A stretch of DNA of 64,000 nucleotides from contig NZ_MAXF01000222.1 of NCBI RefSeq assembly GCF_001704635.1, positions 1 to 64,000 on the forward strand, written 5' to 3'. This stretch comes from Streptomyces sparsogenes. GTDB lineage: Bacteria > Actinomycetota > Actinomycetes > Streptomycetales > Streptomycetaceae. Below are positions 50,347 through 57,987 of this stretch, piece after piece. Position 1 is the first letter of the stretch. Each line of letters begins with the position of its first letter. A program made the position numbers and the translations under genes. The notes under the pieces were generated by a model that was not told where the DNA came from, made no database searches, and was given only the letters and a program-made list of their open reading frames with translations.

Positions 50347-51393
50347 ATGACCCTCACCCCTTCCACCGCCCCGCCGGTGACCGCCGGGAAGCCGGCCGCG
50401 GCGGGCGCCGGTCAGCGCGTCCAGAGCGCCGTCGTCACATACGGCTTCATCTTCGTCACCGTCGCGCTCTTCGCGTTCTTCTCGCTCACCGAGCCCACCT
50501 TCCGCGACTCGGCGACGCTCCTGGACACCCTCCGCTACGTCTCCGTCGCCGCCATCCTCGGCCTCGGCGTCACCCTCACCCTGGCGGTCGGCGGAATGGA
50601 CATGTCGGTGGGGGCCGTGGCCGGCCTCGGTGTGACCGTCGCGGCCAAGACGATGGTGATCTACAACCAGGTCGGCGCCGTCGCCGTCCTCGCGGTGATC
50701 GCCGCGGGCGCGCTCGTGGGACTCGTCAACGCCCTGCTCATCGTGGTCCTCAAGGTCCCCGACATGCTGGCCACCCTGGGCACCCTCTTCGTGATCCAGG
50801 GCCTCAAGCTGATCCTCGTCGACGGCCAGTCCATCTCACCCGGCATGACACTCGACGACGGCACCACCGCACCCGGCAGGTTCACCGAGGGGTTCCTGTC
50901 CATCGACCGCGGCACCGTGGCCGGGGTGCCGATCTCGGTGGTGATCTTCGCCGGACTCACCCTCGCCGCCTGGATCTTCCTCTCCCGCACCCGCTGGGGC
51001 CGCGTGCTCTACGCGATCGGGTCGAACCCCGAGGCCACCCGGCTCGCCGGCGTCCGCGTCGGCGCCTACCGCACCCTCGCCTACGTCCTGTCCGGCGTCC
51101 TCGCCTCCGTCGGCGGCCTCATCCTGGCCTCCCGGATCGGACAGGGCGACGTCTCCGCCGGCACCTCCCAACTGCTGGAGGCCGTCGCCGTGGCACTGGT
51201 CGGCACCTCCGTGCTCGGCCGCGGCAAACCCAATGTCTGGGGGACCGCGCTCGGCGCCGTCCTCATCGGCGTCATCACCACCGGACTGACCATCAAGGGC
51301 CTGCCGTACTACACCCAGGACGTGGTCGAGGGCGCCGTACTCATCCTCGCTCTGGTCTTCAGCTTCACCCTGTCCCGAGGAAACCGCCGATGA
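50347..51393 (+). CDS. Ribose-type ABC transporter permease (methylthioribose operon)
   Basis: A 348-residue BPD_transp_2 permease with about nine hydrophobic segments (VVTYGFIFVTVALFAFFSLT, VSVAAILGLGVTLTLAVGGM, ISVVIFAGLTLAAWIFLS, VVEGAVLILALVFSF). The coupling loop YAIGSNPEATRLAGVRVGAY and the block TSVLGRGKPNVWGTALGAVL are typical. The ATG has AAGGAAG upstream, and the stop overlaps mtnK by 4 nt (ATGA). It is unlike the fucose-cluster permease outside family motifs, so the two importers are not recent duplicates. Confidence 0.93.
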   Translation: MTLTPSTAPPVTAGKPAAAGAGQRVQSAVVTYGFIFVTVALFAFFSLTEPTFRDSATLLDTLRYVSVAAILGLGVTLTLAVGGMDMSVGAVAGLGVTVAAKTMVIYNQVGAVAVLAVIAAGALVGLVNALLIVVLKVPDMLATLGTLFVIQGLKLILVDGQSISPGMTLDDGTTAPGRFTEGFLSIDRGTVAGVPISVVIFAGLTLAAWIFLSRTRWGRVLYAIGSNPEATRLAGVRVGAYRTLAYVLSGVLASVGGLILASRIGQGDVSAGTSQLLEAVAVALVGTSVLGRGKPNVWGTALGAVLIGVITTGLTIKGLPYYTQDVVEGAVLILALVFSFTLSRGNRR

Positions 51394-52598
51394 CACTCCC
51401 GCCGCACACCGCCGCCCCGGCCGCCTACCGCGTCCTGGAGCCCGAGGACATCCCCGGCTACCTGCGGGAGAGGGGCCACTGGACGGGCGAGGCCATCGAG
51501 GTCCACGAGGTCTCCGACGGCAACATGAACCGCGTCTTCATCGCCCGCGACCCCGGCGGCGGCCGCAGCCTCGCCGTCAAGCAGGCCCTGCCCTGGGTCC
51601 GTGTCGCCGGCCCCTCCTGGCCCATGAGCCCCGCCCGCGCCGATGCCGAGGCCCGCGCCTACCGCCAGGTCGCCGCCGTCGCCCCGGACACCATCCCGGC
51701 CATCCACGGCTACGACACCGACAACTACGCCCTCACCATGGAGGACATGTCCGACCTGCGGGTGCTGCGGACCCATCTCAACGAGGGCGGGGAATACGGC
51801 TCGGTCTCCCGCCACATCGGCACCTTCGTCGCCGCCCTGTCCTTCGCCACCAGCGACTTCGGCATGGCCTCCGCCGACCGCAAGGCACTCGTCGCCACCT
51901 CGGTCAGCCCCGAGCTGTGCAAGATCACCGAGGATGTGGTGCTCAGCGAGCCCTACCTCGACCACGAGCACAACCACTGGCACCACAGCCTCGACGACCT
52001 CGCCGCCGCCTTCCGCGCCGACCCCGCCCTGCGCACCGAGGTCGCCGCCCTGCGGCACATCTTCATGACCAGCGCCCAAGCCCTGCTCCACGGCGATCTG
52101 CACACCGGCAGCGTCATGGTGGGCACCCGTCAGGGCGCCGACGTGGTCCGCGTCTTCGACCCCGAGTTCTCCTTCGTCGGCCCGATCGGCTTCGACCTCG
52201 GCCTGTACTGGGGCAACGTCCTCGTCTCCGAACTGCGCGCCCACGCCCTCGGCACCCCGGGCGACCACGCCGAGCAACTCGCCCTGAGCTGGGACGCCTT
52301 CGAGGCTGGGCTGCGCCGGCTGTGGCCGGCCCGGATCGACACCTTCTTCGACGACGCCTACCTGGACCGCTTCCTCACCCAGGTGTGGTCCGAGTCCCTG
52401 GGCTTCGCCGGCACGGAGATCATCCGACGCGTCATCGGCTTCGCCCACCTCACCGACCTCACCACGCTGCCCGACCCAGGACCCGCCTCCCGCCGCGCCC
52501 TGCTGCTCGGCCGCGAGCTCATCCTGCGCCGCGACCGCCTCCGGGACGCCGCCGGTGTCCGGGCGCTGGTCGAGGAGGCCCTCCGCGCCACGCCGTAG
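51390..52598 (+). CDS. mtnK: S-methyl-5-thioribose kinase
   Basis: A 402-residue kinase of the APH/choline-kinase fold that phosphorylates methylthioribose to the 1-phosphate, feeding MtnA. Blocks: VHEVSDGNMNRVFIARD (glycine/nucleotide loop), LAVKQALPWVRVAGPSWPMS (ATP Lys and family-specific segment), LLHGDLHTGSVMVG (catalytic Asp, HGDLHTGS is typical of MtnK), VFDPEFSFVGPIGFDLGLYW (metal Asp). It ends the transporter operon and is translationally coupled to the permease, a gene order that couples uptake to trapping by phosphorylation. A terminator lies 36 nt after the stop. Confidence 0.95.
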   Translation: MTLPPHTAAPAAYRVLEPEDIPGYLRERGHWTGEAIEVHEVSDGNMNRVFIARDPGGGRSLAVKQALPWVRVAGPSWPMSPARADAEARAYRQVAAVAPDTIPAIHGYDTDNYALTMEDMSDLRVLRTHLNEGGEYGSVSRHIGTFVAALSFATSDFGMASADRKALVATSVSPELCKITEDVVLSEPYLDHEHNHWHHSLDDLAAAFRADPALRTEVAALRHIFMTSAQALLHGDLHTGSVMVGTRQGADVVRVFDPEFSFVGPIGFDLGLYWGNVLVSELRAHALGTPGDHAEQLALSWDAFEAGLRRLWPARIDTFFDDAYLDRFLTQVWSESLGFAGTEIIRRVIGFAHLTDLTTLPDPGPASRRALLLGRELILRRDRLRDAAGVRALVEEALRATP

Positions 52599-52633
52599 CG
52601 CACCCCCGGCACATGACGGCTCGGACGTACGCC

Positions 52634-52665
52634 GAGGGGGAGGCCCCGGACGGAGCCTCCCCCTC
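52634..52665. terminator. Terminator between convergent mtnK and glpD
   Basis: GAGGGGGAGGC and GCCTCCCCCTC form a perfect 11-bp stem with a 10-nt loop. Directly after it three near-identical CTCGTGCGCGAA units (52663, 52680, 52696) run toward the glpD stop. Confidence 0.75.
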
Positions 52666-52726
52666 GTGCGCGAAACGACCTCGTGCGCGAACGGCCTCGT
52701 GCGCGAATCCCCCCGTAGGCGAACGT

Positions 52727-54339
52727 CAGTCCGTCCGGCGGTCCAGCAGCTCCTGGACCCGGGCGCGCACCTCGTCGGTGGCCAGGCCACGGATCGTCAA
52801 GGTGGTGCGGCGGCGCAGCACGTCGTCCGCCGTCCGCGCCCACTCGTGGTCCCGGGCGTAGACGACCTGCGCCCAGATCTCCGGGGCGTCCGGGTGGATC
52901 CGCTCGCCGAGCGCCGGGTCCTCGTTGGCCAGCCGCGCGATGTCGAAGGACAGCGAGCCGTAGTGGGTGGCCAGGTGGCGCGCGGTGTCCGCGGCCATCC
53001 GCGGGCCCGGGGTGCCGCCGTCCACCAGCAGCCGGTGCGCGACCGCGTGCGGATTGGCCAGGCCCGGCAGCGGCACGTGCTTGGGCAGCCGGGATATGGG
53101 CTCCATGTCGTCCGCGAGCGGGTGGCCCGGCAGCTGCGCCAGCTTGTTCATCACCGTGCGCCCGATGTGGCGGAAGGTGGTCCACTTGCCGCCCGCGATG
53201 GACAGCATGCCCCCGCGGCCCTCGGTGACCACCGTCTCCCGCTTGGCCTTGGCGGTGTCCCCGGGGCCGCCCGGCAGCACCCGCAGCCCGGCGAAGGAGT
53301 AGGTGATCAGATCGCGGGACAGCTGCCGGTCCCGGATCGAGAAGGCCGCCTCGTCGAGGATCTGGGCGAGGTCCTTCTCGTTCACCCGCACGTCGGCCGG
53401 GTCGCCCTCGTACTCCTCGTCGGTGGTGCCCAGCAGCAGCATGTCCTCCCAGGGGAGGGCGAAGGTGATGCGGTACTTGTCGATCGGGGTCGCCAGCGCC
53501 GCCCGCCACGGCGAGGTGCGCTTGAGGACCAGGTGCGCGCCCTTGGAGAGCCGGATGGACGGGGCCGCGTTCGGGTCCTCCATCCTGCGCAGGTGGTCCA
53601 CCCACGGCCCGGTGGCGTTCAGCACCAGACGGGCGTTGACCCCGAACTCGCTCCCGTCCAGGCGGTCCTTGAGGTCCGCGCCGGTGACCCGCCCGTCGGT
53701 CTTCCGCAGCCCCACCACCTCGGCGTGGTTGAGCACGGTCGCCCCGGCCTCGACGGCGGCCCGGACCGTCATCAGGGCCATGCGGCTGTCGTTCATCTGG
53801 CCGTCGCCGTAGACCGCGACCGCCTTGAGCCCCTCGGTGCGCAGCTCGGGGACGTCCCGCGCGGCCTTGTCGGCGCCTATGACATGGCCGACGCCGTCCC
53901 GGAAGGCCGACAGCGCCGAGTAGGCGAACACGCCCGCGCCGAGCTTGGCGGCGCCGTGCGGGCCGCCCTTGTAGACCGGCAGGTAGAAGGTGAGCGGGTT
54001 CGCCAGGTGGGGGGCGACGCTGCGGGAGACCGCACGCCGCTCGAAGTGGTTCTCGGCGACCAGCTTGACCGCGCCGGTCTGCAGGTAGCGCAGCCCCCCG
54101 TGGAGCAGCTTGGAGGAGGCCGAGGAGGTGGCGCCGGCGAAGTCGCCGGCGTCCACCATGGCCACCCGCAGTCCCGACTGCGCCGCGTGCCAGGCAGTGG
54201 TGATGCCCAGGATGCCGCCGCCGATCACCAGGAGGTCGTACGTTGCCTTGGAGAGCTGTTCCCGGGTTTCGGCGCGGCTCGGAAGGGAGCCGGCAGCCGG
54301 GTGCGTCCCGAGGGCCGGGACGCTCTGCAGGGTGGTCAT
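52727..54339 (-). CDS. glpD: Aerobic glycerol-3-phosphate dehydrogenase
   Basis: A 537-residue FAD-dependent, membrane-associated dehydrogenase that oxidises glycerol-3-phosphate to dihydroxyacetone phosphate and passes electrons to quinone. FAD motif YDLLVIGGGILGITTAWHAA; the block FAGATSSASSKLLHGGLRYL is the GlpD signature; LLLGTTDEEYEGDPADVRV and SIAGGKWTTFRHIGR bind substrate and FAD. The C-terminal DAO_C helical domain is present (FDIARLANEDPALGERIHPD). Last gene of glpF-glpK-glpD, starting 4 nt after the glpK stop. Equivalent to S. coelicolor gylD. Confidence 0.97.
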
Positions 54340-54342
54340 TGG

Positions 54343-55869
54343 TTACTCCTCGTCTTCGATCCAGCCCATGGTCCGCTGCACGGCCTTGAGCCAGTTCTTG
54401 TACTCGCGGTCGCGGACGTCCGCGTCCATGCGCGGGGTCCACTCGGCGGCGCGGCGCCAGTTGGCGCGCAGCGCGTCGGTGTCCGGCCAGAAGCCGACGG
54501 CGAGCCCGGCGGCGTAGGCGGCGCCGAGGCAGGTGGTCTCGGCGACCATCGGGCGCACCACGGGCGCGTCCAGGACGTCGGAGAGCGTCTGCATCAGCAG
54601 GTTGTTGGAGGTCATCCCGCCGTCGACCTTGAGCGCGGTGAGCTCGACACCGGAGTCCTTGGTCATCGCGTCGACGATCTCGCGGGTCTGCCAGGCGGTG
54701 GCCTCGAGCACGGCGCGGGCGATGTGCGCCTTGGTGACGTAGCGGGTCAGACCCGCGATGACACCGCGCGCGTCGTCCCGCCAGTAGGGGGCGAACAGGC
54801 CGGAGAAGGCCGGCACGAAGTAGGCGCCGCCGTTGTCCTCGACCGAGCTGGCCAGGGTCTCGATCTCGGCCGCGCTGTTGATCAGCCCCATCTGGTCGCG
54901 CATCCACTGCACCAGCGACCCGGTGACGGCGATCGAGCCCTCCAGGGCGTAGACCGGCTTCTGGTCGCCGATCCGGTAGCCGACGGTGGTCAGCAGGCCG
55001 TTGTACGAGTTGACCGGCTTGTCGCCGGTGTTCATCAGCAGGAACGTGCCGGTGCCGTACGTCGACTTGGCCTCGCCCTCGGAGAAGCAGGTCTGGCCGA
55101 ACAGGGCCGCCTGCTGGTCGCCGAGCGCGGAGGCCACCGGCACGCCCGCCAGCACGCCGTCCGCGGTGGTGCCGTACACCTCGGCGGAGGAGCGGATCTC
55201 GGGCAGCACGGCCGCCGGGATCTCCATCGAGGACAGGATGCGCTCGTCCCAGTCGAGGTTGTGGAGGTTCATCAGCAGGGTGCGGGAGGCGTTGGTGACG
55301 TCGGTGACGTGCACGCCTCCGTTCGGCCCGCCGGTGAGGTTCCAGATCACCCAGGAGTCCATCGTGCCGAAGAGGATCTCGCCGGCCTCGGCGCGCTCGC
55401 GCAGCCCCTCGACGTTGTCGAGCAGCCAGCGGATCTTCGGCCCCGCGAAGTACGAGGCCAGGGGCAGCCCGGTCTCCCGGCGGAACCGGTCCTGGCCGAC
55501 GTTGCGGCCCAGCTCCCGGCACAGGGCGTCGGTGCGGGTGTCCTGCCAGACGATGGCGTTGTGCACCGGCTCACCGGTGTTCTTGTCCCACAGCAGCGTG
55601 GTCTCGCGCTGATTGGTGATGCCGATCGCCTTGACGTCGGCGGAGGTGATCTTGGCCTTGCTGATCGCCCCGGCGACGACTTCCTGGACGTTCTCCCAGA
55701 TCTCGGTCGCGTTGTGTTCGACCCAGCCGGGCTTGGGGAAGATCTGCTCGTGCTCCTTCTGATCGACGGAGACGATACGGCCGTCCCGGTCGAAGACGAT
55801 GCAACGGCTCGAGGTGGTGCCCTGGTCGATCGCTGCGATGAACGGACCGGTGGAGTGGGTGTCGGTCAT
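54343..55869 (-). CDS. glpK: Glycerol kinase
   Basis: A 508-residue FGGY-family kinase converting glycerol to sn-glycerol-3-phosphate with ATP. Motifs: FIAAIDQGTTSSRCIVFDRD (ATP phosphate loop), KEHEQIFPKPGWVEHNATEI, VWQDTRTDALC (glycerol-binding Arg and catalytic Asp region), DVTNASRTLLMNLHNLDWDE, GDQQAALFGQTCFSEGEAKS and KVDGGMTSNNLLMQTLSDVL (adenine site). The middle gene of the operon, 47 nt after glpF. The length is exactly typical. No Enzyme I/HPr phosphorylation His could be confirmed by eye. Confidence 0.97.
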   Translation of the reverse strand: MTDTHSTGPFIAAIDQGTTSSRCIVFDRDGRIVSVDQKEHEQIFPKPGWVEHNATEIWENVQEVVAGAISKAKITSADVKAIGITNQRETTLLWDKNTGEPVHNAIVWQDTRTDALCRELGRNVGQDRFRRETGLPLASYFAGPKIRWLLDNVEGLRERAEAGEILFGTMDSWVIWNLTGGPNGGVHVTDVTNASRTLLMNLHNLDWDERILSSMEIPAAVLPEIRSSAEVYGTTADGVLAGVPVASALGDQQAALFGQTCFSEGEAKSTYGTGTFLLMNTGDKPVNSYNGLLTTVGYRIGDQKPVYALEGSIAVTGSLVQWMRDQMGLINSAAEIETLASSVEDNGGAYFVPAFSGLFAPYWRDDARGVIAGLTRYVTKAHIARAVLEATAWQTREIVDAMTKDSGVELTALKVDGGMTSNNLLMQTLSDVLDAPVVRPMVAETTCLGAAYAAGLAVGFWPDTDALRANWRRAAEWTPRMDADVRDREYKNWLKAVQRTMGWIEDEE

Positions 55870-55916
55870 GGTGTGCGGCTCTCCTGCGCGGTAAGAGGGG
55901 GTGGGTGGGGATGGGG

Positions 55917-56711
55917 CTAGGCGAAGGCGATCTCGTAGAGTCCGCCGGCCAGGGCGCCGCCGATCAGCGGGCCGACGACGGGGATCCAGGCGTAGCCCCA
56001 GTCCGAGCCGCCCTTGTTGGGCAGCGGCAGGAGGGCGTGGGCGATGCGCGGCCCGAGGTCACGGGCCGGGTTGATGGCGTAGCCGGTGGGCCCGCCGAGC
56101 GAGAGGCCGATGCCGACCACGACGAGCGAGGTGATCAGGACGCCGATGACGCCCAGGCCGTTGCCGTTCCCGTTCAGGCCCTGGGTGAGGATGGCCAGCA
56201 CCAGCACGGCCGTGGCGATGATCTCGGTGGCCAGGTTCTGCGCGGTGTTGCGGATCTCGGGGCCGGTGGAGAAGACGCCGAGCACCGGGCCGGCGCCGGT
56301 CGGCGCCTTGGCCGGGGCGGTGGCCGTGTCCTGCGCGCCGGGACCGCCGACGATCTCGCGGTCGGTCAGATGGGCCTGGAAGTGGCCCAGGTAGGCGACC
56401 CACACCAGTGCGGCGCCGAGGATGGCGCCGGTCATCTGGCCGAGCACATAGATCGGCACATCGCTCCACTCGGTGCCGCCCTCGATCGCGAGGCCGAGCG
56501 TCACCGCCGGGTTGAGATGCGCCCCGGAGAGCGGCGCCGAGATGTAGGCGCCGGTCAGCACGGCGAAACCCCACCCGAAGGTGATGGCGAGCCACCCCGC
56601 GCCGAACGCTTTCGAGCGCTTCAAGACAACACCGGCGACGACACCACCGCCGAGCAGGATGAGAACGGCGGTACCGATGGTCTCGCCGATGAAGATGTCG
56701 GAGCTGGACAC
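55917..56711 (-). CDS. glpF: Glycerol uptake facilitator (aquaglyceroporin)
   Basis: A 264-residue MIP-family channel with six hydrophobic segments and both pore half-helices: SGAHLNPAVTLGLAIEGG and TGYAINPARDLGPRIAHALL. An Asp after the second NPA (NPARD) is the hallmark of glycerol facilitators over water channels. A ~45-residue insertion around residues 110-155 (DREIVGGPGAQDTATAPAKA) between helices 3 and 4 is larger than in E. coli GlpF. The GTG start has AAAGGAG 6 nt upstream. First structural gene of the glycerol operon; a putative GylR site lies ~125-150 nt upstream. Confidence 0.95.
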   Translation of the reverse strand: MSSSDIFIGETIGTAVLILLGGGVVAGVVLKRSKAFGAGWLAITFGWGFAVLTGAYISAPLSGAHLNPAVTLGLAIEGGTEWSDVPIYVLGQMTGAILGAALVWVAYLGHFQAHLTDREIVGGPGAQDTATAPAKAPTGAGPVLGVFSTGPEIRNTAQNLATEIIATAVLVLAILTQGLNGNGNGLGVIGVLITSLVVVGIGLSLGGPTGYAINPARDLGPRIAHALLPLPNKGGSDWGYAWIPVVGPLIGGALAGGLYEIAFA

Positions 56712-56835
56712 CCGCGACTCCTTTGTCCTTCGTCCAGATGGACACCGGGAAGCGCCGCGCCACGGGATTTATCCGATGGCCAGCGCCCCTTCGGTGAGGC
56801 TTGGTCGGCCCGCGGCGAGTCACACCCTAGCGAAT

Positions 56836-56863
56836 ATTGTCGTCAGATGTTCGACAATGCCGA
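56836..56863 (-). promoter_or_regulatory. Putative GylR operator at the glpF promoter
   Basis: ATTGTCG (56836-56842) and CGACAAT (56852-56858) form a perfect 7-bp inverted repeat. The right part lies in GTTCGACAATGCCGA (56849-56863), which recurs with one change (GTTCGACAATGCTGA) at 57762-57776 in front of gylR. Both lie between a regulator gene and the genes it is known to control in S. coelicolor. Confidence 0.65.
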
Positions 56864-56973
56864 CCGACGAACGGCAGTTTTCTGCACGGTGAAGGCTGAG
56901 GTCAAGGGTCGTGTGACCGAAAACTCGTACCGGGGCAACCAGGTGCGAACCGACGGATACCAGTCGGTAACTC

Positions 56974-57738
56974 TCAGAAGCGGCTGGCGCCCAGATCGCG
57001 CGAGACGGCCCGCGCGCAGTCCCGCACCGCGGCGACCAGATCGGAGCGCAGCTCGCCCTCCTTGCACACCCGCTCCACCGCGCCGGTGACGCCCACCGCG
57101 CCCACCGGCATCCGCCGCCGGTTGTGGATCGGGGCGGCGATCGACGCCACGCCCTCCCAGGTCTCCTCCACGTCCGAACCCCAGCCGCGCGCCCGGGTCA
57201 GGTCCAGGACGGACTCGAAACCGGCCATGGAGGTCACCGTGCGGGGCGTGAACGCCTCGCGCGCCGCCTCCGCCGCCTCGCTGTGCGCCACCGGGTCGTA
57301 CGCGGACAGCACCTTGCCCAGGGCCGTGGAGTGCAGCGGCTGCATCGCCCCCACCTCCAGCACCTGGCGGCTGTCGTCCGGCCGGAAGACGTGGTGGACG
57401 ATGAGCACCCCCTGCTGGTGCAGCACCCCCAGATACACGCTCTCCCCGCTGGAGCGCGCCAGGTCGTCGGTCCACACCAGGGCGCGGGCGCGCAGCTCGT
57501 GCACGTCCAGATAGCTGTTGCCCAGGCGCAGCAGCTCGGCGCCCAGCTGATAGCGGCCCGACGCCTCGTCCTGCTCGACGAAGCCCTCCTGCTGGAGCGT
57601 GCGCAGGATGCCGTGCGCGGTGCCCTTGGCCAGCCCCAGCGAGGAGGCGATGTCGGACAGCCCCAGACGGCGCTCGCCGCCGGCCAGCAGGCGTAGCATC
57701 GCGGCAGCTCGCTCGAGCGACTGGATGGTCCGTGCCAT
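56974..57738 (-). CDS. gylR: IclR-family regulator of the glycerol operon
   Basis: A 254-residue repressor. The N-terminal winged helix: SLERAAAMLRLLAGGERRLG, LSDIASSLGLAKGTAHGILR, TLQQEGFVEQDEASGRYQLG. The C-terminal IclR effector domain (about 90-250) has LARSSGESVYLGVLHQQG, ALGKVLSAYDPV, GVASIAAPIHNRRRMPVGAV. In S. coelicolor GylR represses both itself and the glp operon and responds to glycerol-3-phosphate; the identical arrangement and shared promoter motif support the same role here. It lies upstream of and in the same direction as glpF, with 262 nt between them carrying the operon promoter. Start ATG follows AGGAGGGG. Confidence 0.95.
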   Translation of the reverse strand: MARTIQSLERAAAMLRLLAGGERRLGLSDIASSLGLAKGTAHGILRTLQQEGFVEQDEASGRYQLGAELLRLGNSYLDVHELRARALVWTDDLARSSGESVYLGVLHQQGVLIVHHVFRPDDSRQVLEVGAMQPLHSTALGKVLSAYDPVAHSEAAEAAREAFTPRTVTSMAGFESVLDLTRARGWGSDVEETWEGVASIAAPIHNRRRMPVGAVGVTGAVERVCKEGELRSDLVAAVRDCARAVSRDLGASRF

Positions 57739-57761
57739 CGCGCACCCCTCCTGACACTACG

Positions 57762-57776
57762 GTTCGACAATGCTGA
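57762..57776 (-). promoter_or_regulatory. Putative GylR operator at the gylR promoter
   Basis: GTTCGACAATGCTGA, 14 of 15 positions identical to the site before glpF. It is extended to GTTC...GAAC symmetry (57762-57778) and lies 24-40 nt before the gylR start codon, just past a GATAGT -10-like element on the minus strand, consistent with autorepression. Confidence 0.6.
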
Positions 57777-57929
57777 ACACTATCGGTCCATGCCGACCCC
57801 GCGGTACAGCGGGGAAAGGTTAAACGATCAAAGGCGCCCTCCGAGCGGCACCCCCCGAGCCCCCAAGAACTGTCCCGCCACGTGGAACACCCCCCGTCGA
57901 GAGCCCCCCGGCGGCTACGCTGGCCTGGT

Positions 57930-57951
57930 GCGCCCTCCGGGAGGAGGGCGC
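57930..57951 (+). other. Hairpin in the metH leader
   Basis: GCGCCCTCC-GGGA-GGAGGGCGC is a perfect 9-bp hairpin 37 nt before the metH start, after a TACGCT element (57915-57920). It could be an attenuator or an RNA-stability element. Sequence hallmarks of SAM or cobalamin riboswitches are not visible in the 180 nt leader. Confidence 0.45.
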
Positions 57952-57987
57952 AAAGCCGACAGCCGTCGCACCTCAGGGAGCTCACCC

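Noticed and set aside
57790..57987. Cobalamin or SAM riboswitch upstream of metH
   Set aside because: No B12-box (GCCACTG-like) or SAM motif is visible; only a 9-bp hairpin was found, reported as such.
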